Shown one piece after another: positions 47,538-58,454 of a DNA stretch of 64,000 nucleotides. The position numbers and the translations under genes were made by a program. Under the pieces are notes generated by a model. It was not told the origin of the DNA and did not search any database. It saw only the letters and a list, made by a program, of their open reading frames with translations. Positions within the stretch are counted from its first letter, which is position 1. Each line of letters begins with the position of its first letter. Source of the DNA: Sabellastarte sp. h YS-2021. Taxonomy: Eukaryota > Annelida > Polychaeta > Sabellida > Sabellidae. The stretch is from contig OZ024933.1 in assembly GCA_964017235.1 (NCBI GenBank), positions 9,179,962 to 9,243,961 of the forward strand. Direction: 5' to 3'.

Positions 47538-47542
47538 ACCCC
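47538..47542. repeat. target-site duplication of the Gypsy element (left)
   Basis: ACCCC immediately before the TG of the left LTR; repeated at 60478-60482 after the right LTR. Confidence 0.9.
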
Positions 47543-48123
47543 TGTCCAAATGTTGGGTTTTGGGGGAAGTTAAGGTGGACTCCAGCAGTGCCTTGGGGCA
47601 GCTGTGGATTACCAGATCTCCACTATGTCCACTTCTGTCTGTACTCGCTTGGCAGCAACTATTGAGAGGTTTAGGATCGCCACAAAGACAGAAGCGAAAC
47701 ACTTGATAACTCTTTCACACTTTATTCTAGTTCAATAAACACAAGTCCCAATAATAATACAACACATTCTCACGAGTGAGAGAGCAAACTAAGCTCTCCC
47801 CCTCTGCATACTATTTCATGTTCATTCACTGTTATTGTCCTGATCTCTCTCTTTCTCTCTCTCTATTCTCAGCTCAAGGCTGAAGTTCTTATACTAGATA
47901 CTGTACACTAACACATATTCTCTGTCACCAATTACTGGGTTTATTTTTGAGAGGTTTGATTCACAGAAGCGGGGATTGGCTGTGGCTGTTATTAGGGGCG
48001 GTGTGCTTTGTGAGTATTGATCGTCCAAAGAGAGTTGATTTACTGAGGCACTTTGCCTGTGTTTTATGGAATTTAGAGATTATTAATAATTAAACACTTT
48101 CATCTAAATTCTTCACCATTACA
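47543..48123 (-). repeat. 3' LTR of the Gypsy element
   Basis: On the plus strand it runs from TGTCCAAATG to CCATTACA (TG...CA). On the minus strand it contains an AATAAA (complement at 47721-47726), a likely polyadenylation signal, and a CT-rich run at about 47850-47875. No convincing polypurine tract precedes it. Confidence 0.93.
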
Positions 48124-51100
48124 CACCGGGGCCAAGAGATGGCACGTCCATGCTGGCACAAAATGAATTTAAATTTGCTACATATAACAATGGTATAAAC
48201 TCTAAATGTTTAAATTACTTAATTTTTAACTTTGAAACTTTGTTACATATTAATCCTAAAAGACAATAAGTTACATCATTGTATATGAATGTTTGTAGTA
48301 TTCATCTTAAAGCAATTACCTGGTAAGCAAACAATATGATGTACAAGTAAATTTAGAATAACTTGAAAGACATACTTTAAGCAACTGTACTGGTAGAGAA
48401 CATTATGAAATTAAACATTTTACACATGTTTTCTTAATCATTGTTTACAATCTGACACTATGGTCTTGTTTTGACAAATGACAAAGGTTAAAAGTATGGT
48501 TAACACAAACTTGTTACAAATAATTGAATAATCTTGGGATATATGAACTCTTATGTTTCGGAAACGAAATAATCTTGTTTTAGATTTAATTCTACCGATT
48601 TTGACTTAACTTTATTCACCATTACACATTGGGGTAAGAAATTCATTTTACTTTTACTGACCATGGATTATACTGTTACTACTGTTACCATCTGACACTT
48701 GGAATGTAAGTATTGAACTAGTATATAGATAACAAAGACACAAGTATAGTGAACTGGTCACACTTGAAAAGAACAGGTAATAAAACGTACAAGTGAAAGT
48801 AAGGTACACATGACTATTACATGAACAATAAGATGATAATTAGCAAAGAACCGACCAATTAAGGTAAGAACGCTTGATTGAGAGAACCAACCAATTAAGG
48901 TAAGAACTCGAGAAATGATACATTTAGGCAAACACACTGAACTGCGGCCAATGAAGGCAACATTTTGTTAATATACTCAAGTTTAAAGAATTTAAAGTTA
49001 ACAGGGAAAATGGTACAAGTAAGAGGTACATATACAGGATTAAATGTGATACAACACAAGTAAAATTTAATATGGAATACACAAATTGTCACATCTACGT
49101 AACAACTGAAATGTGAAGTGGTTTGGTTTCAAAATTTTAGTGCATTAGTGATATAGCCAAAGAATAACACTATTTGTGAAATGATGGTATTAGCATTAGA
49201 AGGAATGGCCAATTTCAATCCAATGCCAACCAAAAGCACAGTTAAATGGAAAGATACATAAGTCAGCTGTGAGAGGAGTGATCAGGTCCTCCCCCAGCCA
49301 ATCAGTATCATAGTGTAACTGAACAATTGTCATGTTATTAATGCCAAACGGGCTATGTGATGTGTACGGAAAAATGGTTTTGTTCCAAGCAAAAGGGTAA
49401 TACAAGTAAAGCACATCAAGACATAAAAAAGTAATAATTGGATACTGAAAGTGACATCACTCTTAATGATCCAGTGCTAATAGGGTACTTTGTCCCAGAC
49501 AGAAAAAGTGTGGATCATACAAAGCCTAAGCTCCTGTAGTTCTGATATAAGTATTATTATTATTATTCTCTTCTTTATTTAATTTGATAGTTAGTAGTGG
49601 ATACTCCATTATTGTTATAATTATTCTTTATTATCGTGCATCTTATTAAATTGCTAATTATTATTATTTCTTCAGTACTCTTATAATTATTATTCATTTA
49701 TTCAGCCCGTGCATGTAGCAATTATCGTAAGCAAAATGTTATGCGCATACCGTAAGGTATCAATCTCTATCAAAGAAAGAAGAATGTAGAAATTGTAGCT
49801 AACATGCCTTTAGCAAGAAAAGTTGTTTGACCGTAAATTAGAAAGGTAAGTAATATTTATTTAATGCATTTAAAGTATAAAATTTGGTCAACTGTAAATT
49901 AGAAAGGTAAGTAAATGAAATTACTATGTAGTAAGTAAAAGTTGTACCACACAGTGGATGCATCACTGTGTATAATGTAATACTCAGGAGAATAATGACA
50001 ATTGGATTACATGTGCCAGTGCCATATAAAAGTGCTACTTTGAAAGGTAGCAACAGTCAGGCTATAATCAATTAAATGCAAAAGCAACATAAGTAATGCT
50101 GGTACTAAAGAAGCAATATGGTATGTATAATTATGTTAATAAGAAGGTATCAATTATAAGAATGCTATCCAGCATATGGACATTGTTAAGACAAGGTGTC
50201 GAAAAAGGTGTAAATAAACAATAAATGCCCAATAGCCGAGTCAATATACTCAGTGAAAAGCAAAAGACATGTCATTAAGAAGCTTCTGTTAAAGGCATGT
50301 GTTATGGCCCTTTGTGAAAATGCATTCAGTAGTATTAACTGTTTTAAGAAGAAAGTGCCTATGGCAATTATACAGCATCAAGTAAAGCAGTGGATTATAG
50401 AAGAATCAATGTCAAATAGAATAATAAAATAAGACCTTAGATGACATGATAAACAGACATAGGGATATCTGCAACAACACCATGAAATTAAGAAAATATA
50501 AGGTGACATAAAGCATCCATTCAGTGTATAATACAATGCATTAGTATTGGCAAGAAACAGCATATTTGGCATTGAACAAGAAAGCAATATCTGAAGATTC
50601 AAACATACAAGGTGACGTCATGATTGTCACGGAATATAAGAAATGTGAAAATTATTTTACAACATCATGAGTTAATAAAAATATGTCAGCTTTCAAGTTC
50701 ATCAGAACATAATTATTTGGAAAGCACAACTGAAGCCAGGCGCCATAACTCCAATTGTCAAGCCAAAATGATCTGATGTTTATATAATACAGATGAAATG
50801 TAACAACTGAGGCATCTGTTATAACTAGTTTATCATCTGTAAGGATGTAATTTCAATAACTTGCTACAGAATGTGGATAGAATATTTGTCTATCACTAAA
50901 ATCCATATATGAAGCAAGTACACCCTAAGCTGACTATGTTGTAGAAAATCAGTCTGTAACAGATAATTGTTTAACACAGCAATGTGTAAAGGGGCAACAG
51001 GCCAAGAGCTAATGGATGGCCTAAAGGGGTAGAGGTAAGTACAATGAGTGTTGCGACAATGAACAATTGGTTAGTGCATATTATGAATATAATACCTAAA

Positions 51101-53777
51101 TCTTGTGTCAATACTTCAACAATGCTGTACTATACGCATACATTGTAAATGTACATATTGGCTAATTCACACTTCACATTTTTTTTTTTAATTTTAAGAT
51201 ATTCATTTCATATACCACACATTCTGAAATACAGAACAATATTATCTGCCCAAATATATCATTATACTCCTAGTTGTAGTTGTTGTGTTTGGAAAATGAT
51301 AAAACTGATAAGTTCCCTTGATACACAGATAATTCAAATTAAAGATAATTCTTACATATCAGATATTCATTTGAGAACAATAAACATTTCATGCGACTTA
51401 GTGATTGACAAAATGTAAAGATAGAGGTTCAATAACTGAGTATATACTTGATATACTTCAATCTAGATGAACATAGAATAAAGAGTAACTGTAAACACTA
51501 TAATTACTGACTATAATAGAACAGGACTGATAATATCTGTAAACACTATGATTACTGACTGCAATACAACATTATTGATAATAATTGTAAACACTATAAA
51601 TACTGAATAACTGAAAATAACTATTACTAAAAACTGAATCATCATTAACACTTCTTACTCTGTAGTCAGTTTCAATATAAGAAACATTGACATAATAATA
51701 CACTTTTACATTTATAACATATTAGTCATTATGCAGAAATTGATAAGTCTGACACCACAATAGTGGAAATATGTCTGCTTTCACCATTCATTATTATGAT
51801 AAATAAGGACTGTTGAATACGGAGTAGTTGATTATACTATTATGCAATAGGGTTGTAGAAGTGGGTTCAAATCTGTCATATTCTTACGTATCACGTTTCA
51901 ATCACCAAAGTAAAACTGTATTCTATAAGTGGCTGGTTTGGGGTTGGTTGGCAGGGAAAGTAGCTTGAGTTTGTCATCAGTCACTATTACTTGCTCAAGT
52001 ATTAGTTTCCTGTTGTATGTACACTGCTGAATATGTCAAAGTCCTTATAGGGAGGGCGTAAAATAGTTGGAGAATTTTGGTAATTACTTACATGTGTGGA
52101 ATTGTTAGGGTAAACTTTCGTATGTCACAAGTAACTGAAAATTCTTAATTGGGCAAAGTGTTGGTCGTATATGCTAACATCTGAGCTTGATTTAAAATGG
52201 TGCCTAAGAAATCCTATATGTTAATCAGCCCGGTGCAGTGCGCATGGTCTGGCAAGGCCAAGCCTGTTTAATGACATGCGCAGACAGTGGCTGGGGTCTA
52301 TGCGCAGCATTTGGTGGGCAGGATGTATGATTCATAGTCTGGGGCAGATGGTTGTTGCTGCCCATTTCCAGACAGTTTATGGCTCATTAGCCGTCAAGCC
52401 GCTGCCATGTTTATGTGAATTGAATGTGGGAAGGGAGCTAATGACTGCTCCTAATGATGTCAAAAGGGACTCTTTATGGGTTTTTATGGGGCCTTATTGG
52501 GCTATATACGGGAAATTGCCAGTCGTAAAAGATTGCCTTAAGGATTTCTTAACGACCTTTTTACGAGATTTGATTCTATTTTTTGGAAAGTAATCTCCAT
52601 AAACTTGGTGATTATGTTCTCTATCTTATGACTATCTTTGGGGGGAAATGGTGAGTCACAGCTAATGAGTTTTATCAAAAGTTCCTTTAAGAGGTGGACC
52701 TTTAAATGTAAGAAGAATAAGCTTTCTTATTATTAACTAGGAGTTTACAAAGTTGGGTTTTTTTGAGGCATTTTTGCTAAAGTTCGTGAAAAATTCACTA
52801 TTTTACCAGAGACAGAATTCTAGGTTTTAATTTGTCATTTTTGATTGGAAATGAGAATTAGAATTAGAATAGTTTGGTGGGCTGTTGTGAACATGAAAAA
52901 GAAAGATAATCAAGAGAATTGAATAAATATTAAGTCATATCTGGGTTCCTAATTATGCTATTAAAAGCATGTTGCATACATGTGCCTGTAAATTGGTTGC
53001 AAGCATTTATGTCTGGAGCTTTTGTTTTCCAGAAATCCTGTATAATGTCAGTGGGAACTCAGTCAATATGAATTCTGTAACATCACTAACTAGACTTGTG
53101 TCTCCAGCATTTGGCTTGGAGTTTATAATTGGGTTGGAGTGAGTTGAGGGTAATAACATCTAAATGGGACTTTGGGGATGCATTTAGAAAATGTGGTCTG
53201 TCAAAAGAAATGTAGCCTTTCAGTGGGCGATTAGATTGAAATAGGGGATAAAAATGGATTGGTTGTTTCAAAAGTGGACTTTGAATATCGAATCAGATTA
53301 AAATATTTGTCACTGTAAAAAGACTAAATTTGAATTTGAGATATATATATCGGTAGTTGGCAAGAATACAAATGTTTGTGGCCTTGTAAGTTTTGTTCAT
53401 TTTGAAGTTAAACAGGTTAAAGTACTATGGTGACAATTACCAGTCTTGGCAAATTACAAGGAATTTTGGATGGAAAATCACTCTGCATTATGATTAATAT
53501 TATTATTATTAATCAGCAAAGCTGAGCCAGGAATATTACTTTAACCAATTTTCACTAAAAGCTCTTTTGACTTATAATTAGTCGGATGCGGGAACATTGT
53601 GTTTGCAGAGTGTTTGTCTTGCTTATAAAATGTACTATATTATATATCATATATCAAATTAATAACTATATGCTGCAAAATTGGGAAGTCAAACATTGGA
53701 TAGGGAAACTGATAGACTAAGCTGAGGTTTATGGTACTTGAAAGTGGATAGTAAATAGGGTGAATCGGGTTCAAATT
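48124..53777 (-). other. long noncoding 3' region inside the Gypsy element
   Basis: About 5.6 kb between the pol stop and the 3' LTR has no frame over 74 codons on the coding strand and no recognisable envelope. Local repeats occur at 48849-48910 (AACCAATTAAGGTAAGAAC twice), 49830-49920 (GTAAATTAGAAAGGTAAGTAA twice) and 51490-51600 (TGTAAACACTATNATTACTG three times). The part at 52230-52600 is less AT-rich and has a 105-codon antisense frame of unknown meaning. Other options are a captured sequence, a nested repeat or a decayed extra gene. Confidence 0.6.
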
Positions 53778-56700
53778 TCATAGAGGGCGTTGCTTTGTGG
53801 TGTGGCCAGATCTTGTAATAAAGGGTATAGCTTCTAAATTAACTACATGGATATGATCTTTGGTAAGATCAGATACTCTCACCCATTTAATTCTGTCACT
53901 TTGGGGATCTGGCTTATATTGGAGATATAGGTCTTTACCAAAATACTTCTTACCTATAAGGGTAGGTAGGTCTGGGTTTTGATCTAGACTAGTTTTTGTC
54001 TCTTTATCTACAATGTTCTCTGCATTGGCATTTGACCGTTGATCTGGTGTGCTTGGTATAGGGGTTTTTGAAAAACCTACAGTGTTTTCAGACAGATCAG
54101 GTTTGGGGTTTCTGGGGCGTTTGTCTGTCTGTTTGTCAGTTAATTGGCCATTTGAAATATCAGTTGTTTTACCCGTAGGGGTTTTTAATTGAAAACCAGG
54201 GGGTTTTACTGGTGGTGGATTTTGGGTTTGAGCCTTTCTATTAGGGGTATTTTCATTGTCAGAATAAAATTCTATATGGTCTAAATCTAGTGCTAACCAG
54301 TCTTTGGGATTAATTTGTGTGGGCTGAAGAATAGGTGTTGTTTGAGATTGGACCAAGCGTGTGATGAATGGCTTCACGAAATCTCTGTGAAAAACTGTAG
54401 CTAAAGGTGGCTGACCTATTTGTTTAGAGAGATAAACACCGCTGTTGCCTTTGAAACTTTCTATATAAAAAGGGCCTTTCCAAAGGGGTTGTAGTTTTGC
54501 GGATTTTTCTGTACTTGGATGGAATATTTTTAAATATACTGGTTGATTAATTGCAAGAGGGATGACCTTTCTACCTCTATTTTTTGAGTCTTCTTGTGTC
54601 TTACAATAGTCATCATGAATTTGTTGGTAAATGTCAATGCTTATTCGTTTGTCTTCCATAACACGTTTTACCACATTTGAATAGTAATGGGCGTCATTTG
54701 TCGGATCTTGGTCGGCGATTTTCTCCGTGGTCGTTTCACACAGTGGAGTCAAACTGATCCAACCTGACCAGAGCTCTTTGATAACTAAGACATACGAAAA
54801 AGGCGGTTTAAAGTGATCTGATTGTACCGATAAAGGGCCGAACAGATCCATGCTGTAACTGCTGTAAGGTGCTGGCAGTCTCGTCATTTTGATTGGTTTT
54901 TTATGACTTGGCGGTAAAGGTTTCACAAGCTCACATTGGGCGCAAGTCTGAACTACATCTCTCACCATTTGTCTTAATTTGGGTGAATAATACTGTTGTC
55001 GGAGCTGTAAATACAGTTTGGTAATGCCCAGATGGCCGACATTATGTGTTTGAATAATTGCCTGGAGCATTAGATTTTCTGGGATACATAAGACAACTTG
55101 ATGCCGAGATCTATTCTTACAATAGTGGGTTAAGCTCGTACGGTACAAAATGAAATTCTCCAGGTGAAACCATTCTGATTCAATGATAATTCTTCTATCA
55201 AGTCGGTCTTGACCGGTGAGTTCCCCACGTTCTAAGAAATTAATAATTGGGGCAAAATATGGATCTGATCTCTGAGCATTGATTAAATCATTCCTGTCTG
55301 AGATGCTGTCCATAGAGAGAGATAACTTTGAGATAGCTGGTTTGCTATTCAATTTGTTTTGAGTTATATATACTGGGAATTGGTCTGTCTGAGTACTACT
55401 GTTTTTTGTCCGATTAGTTGTAATTGTTTTTGTAAGGGGTGGACAGAACTGATCAAATTTTTCTTCTAACCAATTTTCTGTAATTGTGGAGAATGGAATG
55501 GCATTATTTTCATCCACATTTCTACTCAAAACATCTGCCACTGTATTATTGCTGGCTTTTTCATAAATGATCTGAATGTCAAAGTTAATAAGGGTTTGTA
55601 ACCATCTCGCCACTTTGGTGTCTGTGAGATGTTGTTTGGCAATATAGGTTAATGCACTGTGATCAGTGTGTAGAATTACCTTATGCCCTTCCACATAGAA
55701 GCGAAAGTGATGCAGACCTATTACGAGCGCGTATGCTTCTAAGCAAGTTATAGTCCAATTCTGTTGGTGTTTGTCCAGGATTTTACTGCCATATGCTATT
55801 GGGTGTAATCTACCATTTTTCTTTTGCATTAAAACAAATCCTACTGATTTCTTTGAAGCGTCTGAAAAAATGTGGAATGGAAGGTTTGGGTCTGGAGAAA
55901 TTAAAACAGGTGCTGTGCAAAGTTTATTTTTTAAAGTTTGAAACGCTGTCTCACAATCGTTTGTCCAGTCAAAAGGCATATTTTGTTTTGTCAATTCATA
56001 GAGGCTATGAGCTATTTGTGAAAAACCCGGAATAAAACGTCTACAATAAGAACCTAAACCAATAAAGCTTTTAACCTGTTTGGCAGTCTTTGGTTGTGGG
56101 AAATTTTTTACAGCCCTTAATTTATCAACTGAGGGGGAAATGCCGGAAGAGGACAATTTATGTCCTAGAAATTCGGTAGACGAAGTGCCAAAGGAACATT
56201 TTTTATGTCCTAACATGAGCTTAGCTTTCCTTAAACGTTCAAACATTTTTCTCAAAGTTACTAAATGTTGCTCAAAAGTAGGAGATGCTATGAGTCCATC
56301 ATCTAAAAAATAATGAATCTCAGTGTGTATCATGTCATGAAATAACTTATTTATAGCAGTAACTAATGTACTTGAACTGACTTTGCATCCCATTACTGCT
56401 CTACAGTACTCCATCTTACCTCGACCTGAATCAAAAGCAGTATATTTTCTGTCTTCCTCTGCTAAAGGCAGTTGGAAGTAAGCAGAGGTAAGGTCAAAGG
56501 TTGAAAAATACTTTGAACCAGGTGGTATAGATGCTAGTATGTCATTAACTGGTCTCGGGTTCACTGTTACTGGAGGAATTTTTTCATTAAGAGTTCTACA
56601 ATCTAAACATGGACGAATACTCCCATTCTTTTTGGTAACTAGTACAATAGGATTTGAATAAGGACTATCACTGTGTTGTATAATACCTTGATGTAAGAGA

Positions 56701-57965
56701 TCTTTAACACATTCTTCCAAAATTGCCATTCTTGTGTTATTTAATCTGAGAGAACGACAAGGCCAAACTGGGGTATCTTTTGGGATCCCCAAGTGCTGTT
56801 CTACTATATTGGTGCAAGATAACTTCTGGCCAGGGTGTAAGAAAACATCATCAAATTCTTTTAAAAGTTCCAATAATTTTTGTTTTTCTTGGGGAGTTAA
56901 AGTTGAGTCAGAAGAAAGACTATGTTCAAGTATTGGAAAAGTGGCCTGAGGGCATTTATCTGATTTATGTGTTGTGGGGTTCAGCATACAGACTGACTTA
57001 ATTAAGTCTGTTGGAGGTGAGTTAGTGCAAGGCCTTTTTGGGATGTTTTCTCTGTGATTATCTCGTGGTGAATGATTTTCTCTATGTAGAAAAATAACAA
57101 AGCCAACACGCAATTGTTTTGGTAATATAACATGCTTTCCCGTCTTATTTGAAATGGGGATTTTGAAAACTGGTTTATTCAGGGTGTCTATTTCTGTGTA
57201 AATATCTGGTACAAATAATTTAGACTGGTATTTATTTCTCACACGGGAGCTGATTAAAACTGGTCCCTTATTCATTTGAGAAGTCCTAGGGGAGCACAAA
57301 ACTTTCACTGTGGAGTGAGGTGGAATTGTTGTGGAGCTTTCTGTCGTGACTGCATTATTCAAAGTCAGTGTACACACTTCAGAACCAAAATCTAAATGAG
57401 CTCTTGTCTGTCTGAGGAATGGGATTTCTAATATGATATCATTATCTGAGTTTTGTGCTACATAAAATTTATTAGTGACTGTGTAGTTGCCAATGGTAAA
57501 TCTGGGAAACACTGTATATTTAAAATACACTGAATTGTTTGCTGCAGCCGTTGTGGCTTCTGAGATATTACTTTTAAATCTTGGTAATCTCCTCAAGTTG
57601 TCATCCTGCAATAAAATTGTCTCAGGGATTGTACAAATATCTGAGCCTGTATCAATCAAAGCAATATAATTTTCATCAACCAATTTAATTGGTATTCGGT
57701 TATTGGTGGTATGGATTTGAACTGGAGGTTTGTGGCTAAACTGTTTTGTCTCCAATCGATGTATTTTCCTGAGGTCTCTGGGTGCGTATTGATTGGGGAT
57801 ACTTTGTTCTCTGTGTCTGTACAAATGGTCTGTAAAAGCCGTCTTTTGAGAGGAGAAATTTGGCCTTGAAGTATGAAACCGTGCTGATCTTGTAATGGGG
57901 TTTGCAGATGTGCATGAGGCGCTACATTTGTTATGGTGTTTGGATGGCTGGACAAATGTGTTCAA
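53778..57965 (-). CDS. pol: Gypsy Pol: protease, RT, RNase H, partial integrase
   Basis: An open frame of 1395 codons, in the following order. An aspartic protease has IDTGSD at about 104-109. RT has FLDDG at about 552. RNase H has HIFSDAS at about 700, LEAYAL and HTDHSAL. The integrase zinc finger has HNVGHLG at about 972 and CAQCELV. The integrase core keeps MDLFGPL (first catalytic Asp, about 1037) but from about residue 1086 jumps to DPTNDAHYYSNVV and the C-terminal domain. The section with the second Asp and the Glu is missing, near 54706. The listed start is a TTG: the frame is open further up to a TAG near 58306 without a Met. The mature proteins would be cut from a Gag-Pol precursor. 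Confidence 0.88.
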   Translation of the reverse strand: MNTFVQPSKHHNKCSASCTSANPITRSARFHTSRPNFSSQKTAFTDHLYRHREQSIPNQYAPRDLRKIHRLETKQFSHKPPVQIHTTNNRIPIKLVDENYIALIDTGSDICTIPETILLQDDNLRRLPRFKSNISEATTAAANNSVYFKYTVFPRFTIGNYTVTNKFYVAQNSDNDIILEIPFLRQTRAHLDFGSEVCTLTLNNAVTTESSTTIPPHSTVKVLCSPRTSQMNKGPVLISSRVRNKYQSKLFVPDIYTEIDTLNKPVFKIPISNKTGKHVILPKQLRVGFVIFLHRENHSPRDNHRENIPKRPCTNSPPTDLIKSVCMLNPTTHKSDKCPQATFPILEHSLSSDSTLTPQEKQKLLELLKEFDDVFLHPGQKLSCTNIVEQHLGIPKDTPVWPCRSLRLNNTRMAILEECVKDLLHQGIIQHSDSPYSNPIVLVTKKNGSIRPCLDCRTLNEKIPPVTVNPRPVNDILASIPPGSKYFSTFDLTSAYFQLPLAEEDRKYTAFDSGRGKMEYCRAVMGCKVSSSTLVTAINKLFHDMIHTEIHYFLDDGLIASPTFEQHLVTLRKMFERLRKAKLMLGHKKCSFGTSSTEFLGHKLSSSGISPSVDKLRAVKNFPQPKTAKQVKSFIGLGSYCRRFIPGFSQIAHSLYELTKQNMPFDWTNDCETAFQTLKNKLCTAPVLISPDPNLPFHIFSDASKKSVGFVLMQKKNGRLHPIAYGSKILDKHQQNWTITCLEAYALVIGLHHFRFYVEGHKVILHTDHSALTYIAKQHLTDTKVARWLQTLINFDIQIIYEKASNNTVADVLSRNVDENNAIPFSTITENWLEEKFDQFCPPLTKTITTNRTKNSSTQTDQFPVYITQNKLNSKPAISKLSLSMDSISDRNDLINAQRSDPYFAPIINFLERGELTGQDRLDRRIIIESEWFHLENFILYRTSLTHYCKNRSRHQVVLCIPENLMLQAIIQTHNVGHLGITKLYLQLRQQYYSPKLRQMVRDVVQTCAQCELVKPLPPSHKKPIKMTRLPAPYSSYSMDLFGPLSVQSDHFKPPFSYVLVIKELWSGWISLTPLCETTTEKIADQDPTNDAHYYSNVVKRVMEDKRISIDIYQQIHDDYCKTQEDSKNRGRKVIPLAINQPVYLKIFHPSTEKSAKLQPLWKGPFYIESFKGNSGVYLSKQIGQPPLATVFHRDFVKPFITRLVQSQTTPILQPTQINPKDWLALDLDHIEFYSDNENTPNRKAQTQNPPPVKPPGFQLKTPTGKTTDISNGQLTDKQTDKRPRNPKPDLSENTVGFSKTPIPSTPDQRSNANAENIVDKETKTSLDQNPDLPTLIGKKYFGKDLYLQYKPDPQSDRIKWVRVSDLTKDHIHVVNLEAIPFITRSGHTTKQRPL

Positions 57966-58454
57966 ACGGTCTGTGTTTTGAAAATCACTCAGTGGTGAAT
58001 ATCTATTATAGCAAGGGGTTTGATAGCATGACTCATAAAGTTCTTGGTTACTATCCTCTAATGACTTGTTATAAACAGAACCTTTCTTTGCAGGAACAAA
58101 ACAGATACCCGACCTTTTTTGAATACAATCACATGTCTCATTAAAATATCTGTCTCTGTACTGTACATTTTGACAAGAATGAAGTGACTCAGGTTCACTG
58201 CCAATGGTTTGTGAATGTTTATGGGGGTGAAGTGTTTGAGAAAATCGCCCAGAGTACTGTGAAACTGGTTGTTTGCCAAAAAGGGGTGTATGTATTTGTG
58301 CTCTGGGCTTTGCTAGTTTAAATGACTATTCTTGTAAGTTTGCCTGCATCTGTCACTGTGTGTATTGGGAAAGTAACGTTTTTGGAAAGTTGATTGTCTA
58401 TAGCCCTGTCCCTAGTTTGCTGATTTTGACGGGGTTTGTAATAATTATCTGGGA
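57966..58454 (-). other. gag-pol junction with frame disturbance
   Basis: gag and pol are in the same frame. That frame contains several stops between 58457 and about 58306, while a neighbouring frame is open over just that part. Two compensating small indels in what was once a single Gag-Pol frame would explain this; programmed frameshifting twice is less likely. Confidence 0.55.

Larger units (their letters stand above)
45953..47542 (-). mobile_element. CR1-like LINE, 3' half (split by Gypsy insertion)
   Basis: A minus-strand LINE of the same family as 33214-34858: the same 3' UTR word TATATAGCGCC and the same RT blocks. Its 3' end on the minus strand is a TACTTACTTAC run. Open pieces are 46811-47215 (ELSAAFDTLDHSIL, CYWVPQRSVMGPLLF, YPDDTQIY where YADD is expected) and 46188-46619 (LDYSHSLLYN, LHWLPIHYG). 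The 5' half continues at 60483, beyond the Gypsy element. Confidence 0.8.

Noticed and set aside
52276..52593. 105-codon plus-strand frame inside the Gypsy element
   Set aside because: Antisense to the element, no recognised motif. Its length is explained by the locally lower AT content.
48124..53777. Envelope gene between pol and the LTR
   Set aside because: No long frame, signal peptide or membrane segment on the coding strand, so an env call is not supported.
55793..57001. Several 71-80 codon plus-strand frames
   Set aside because: Shadows of the long pol frame on the opposite strand.
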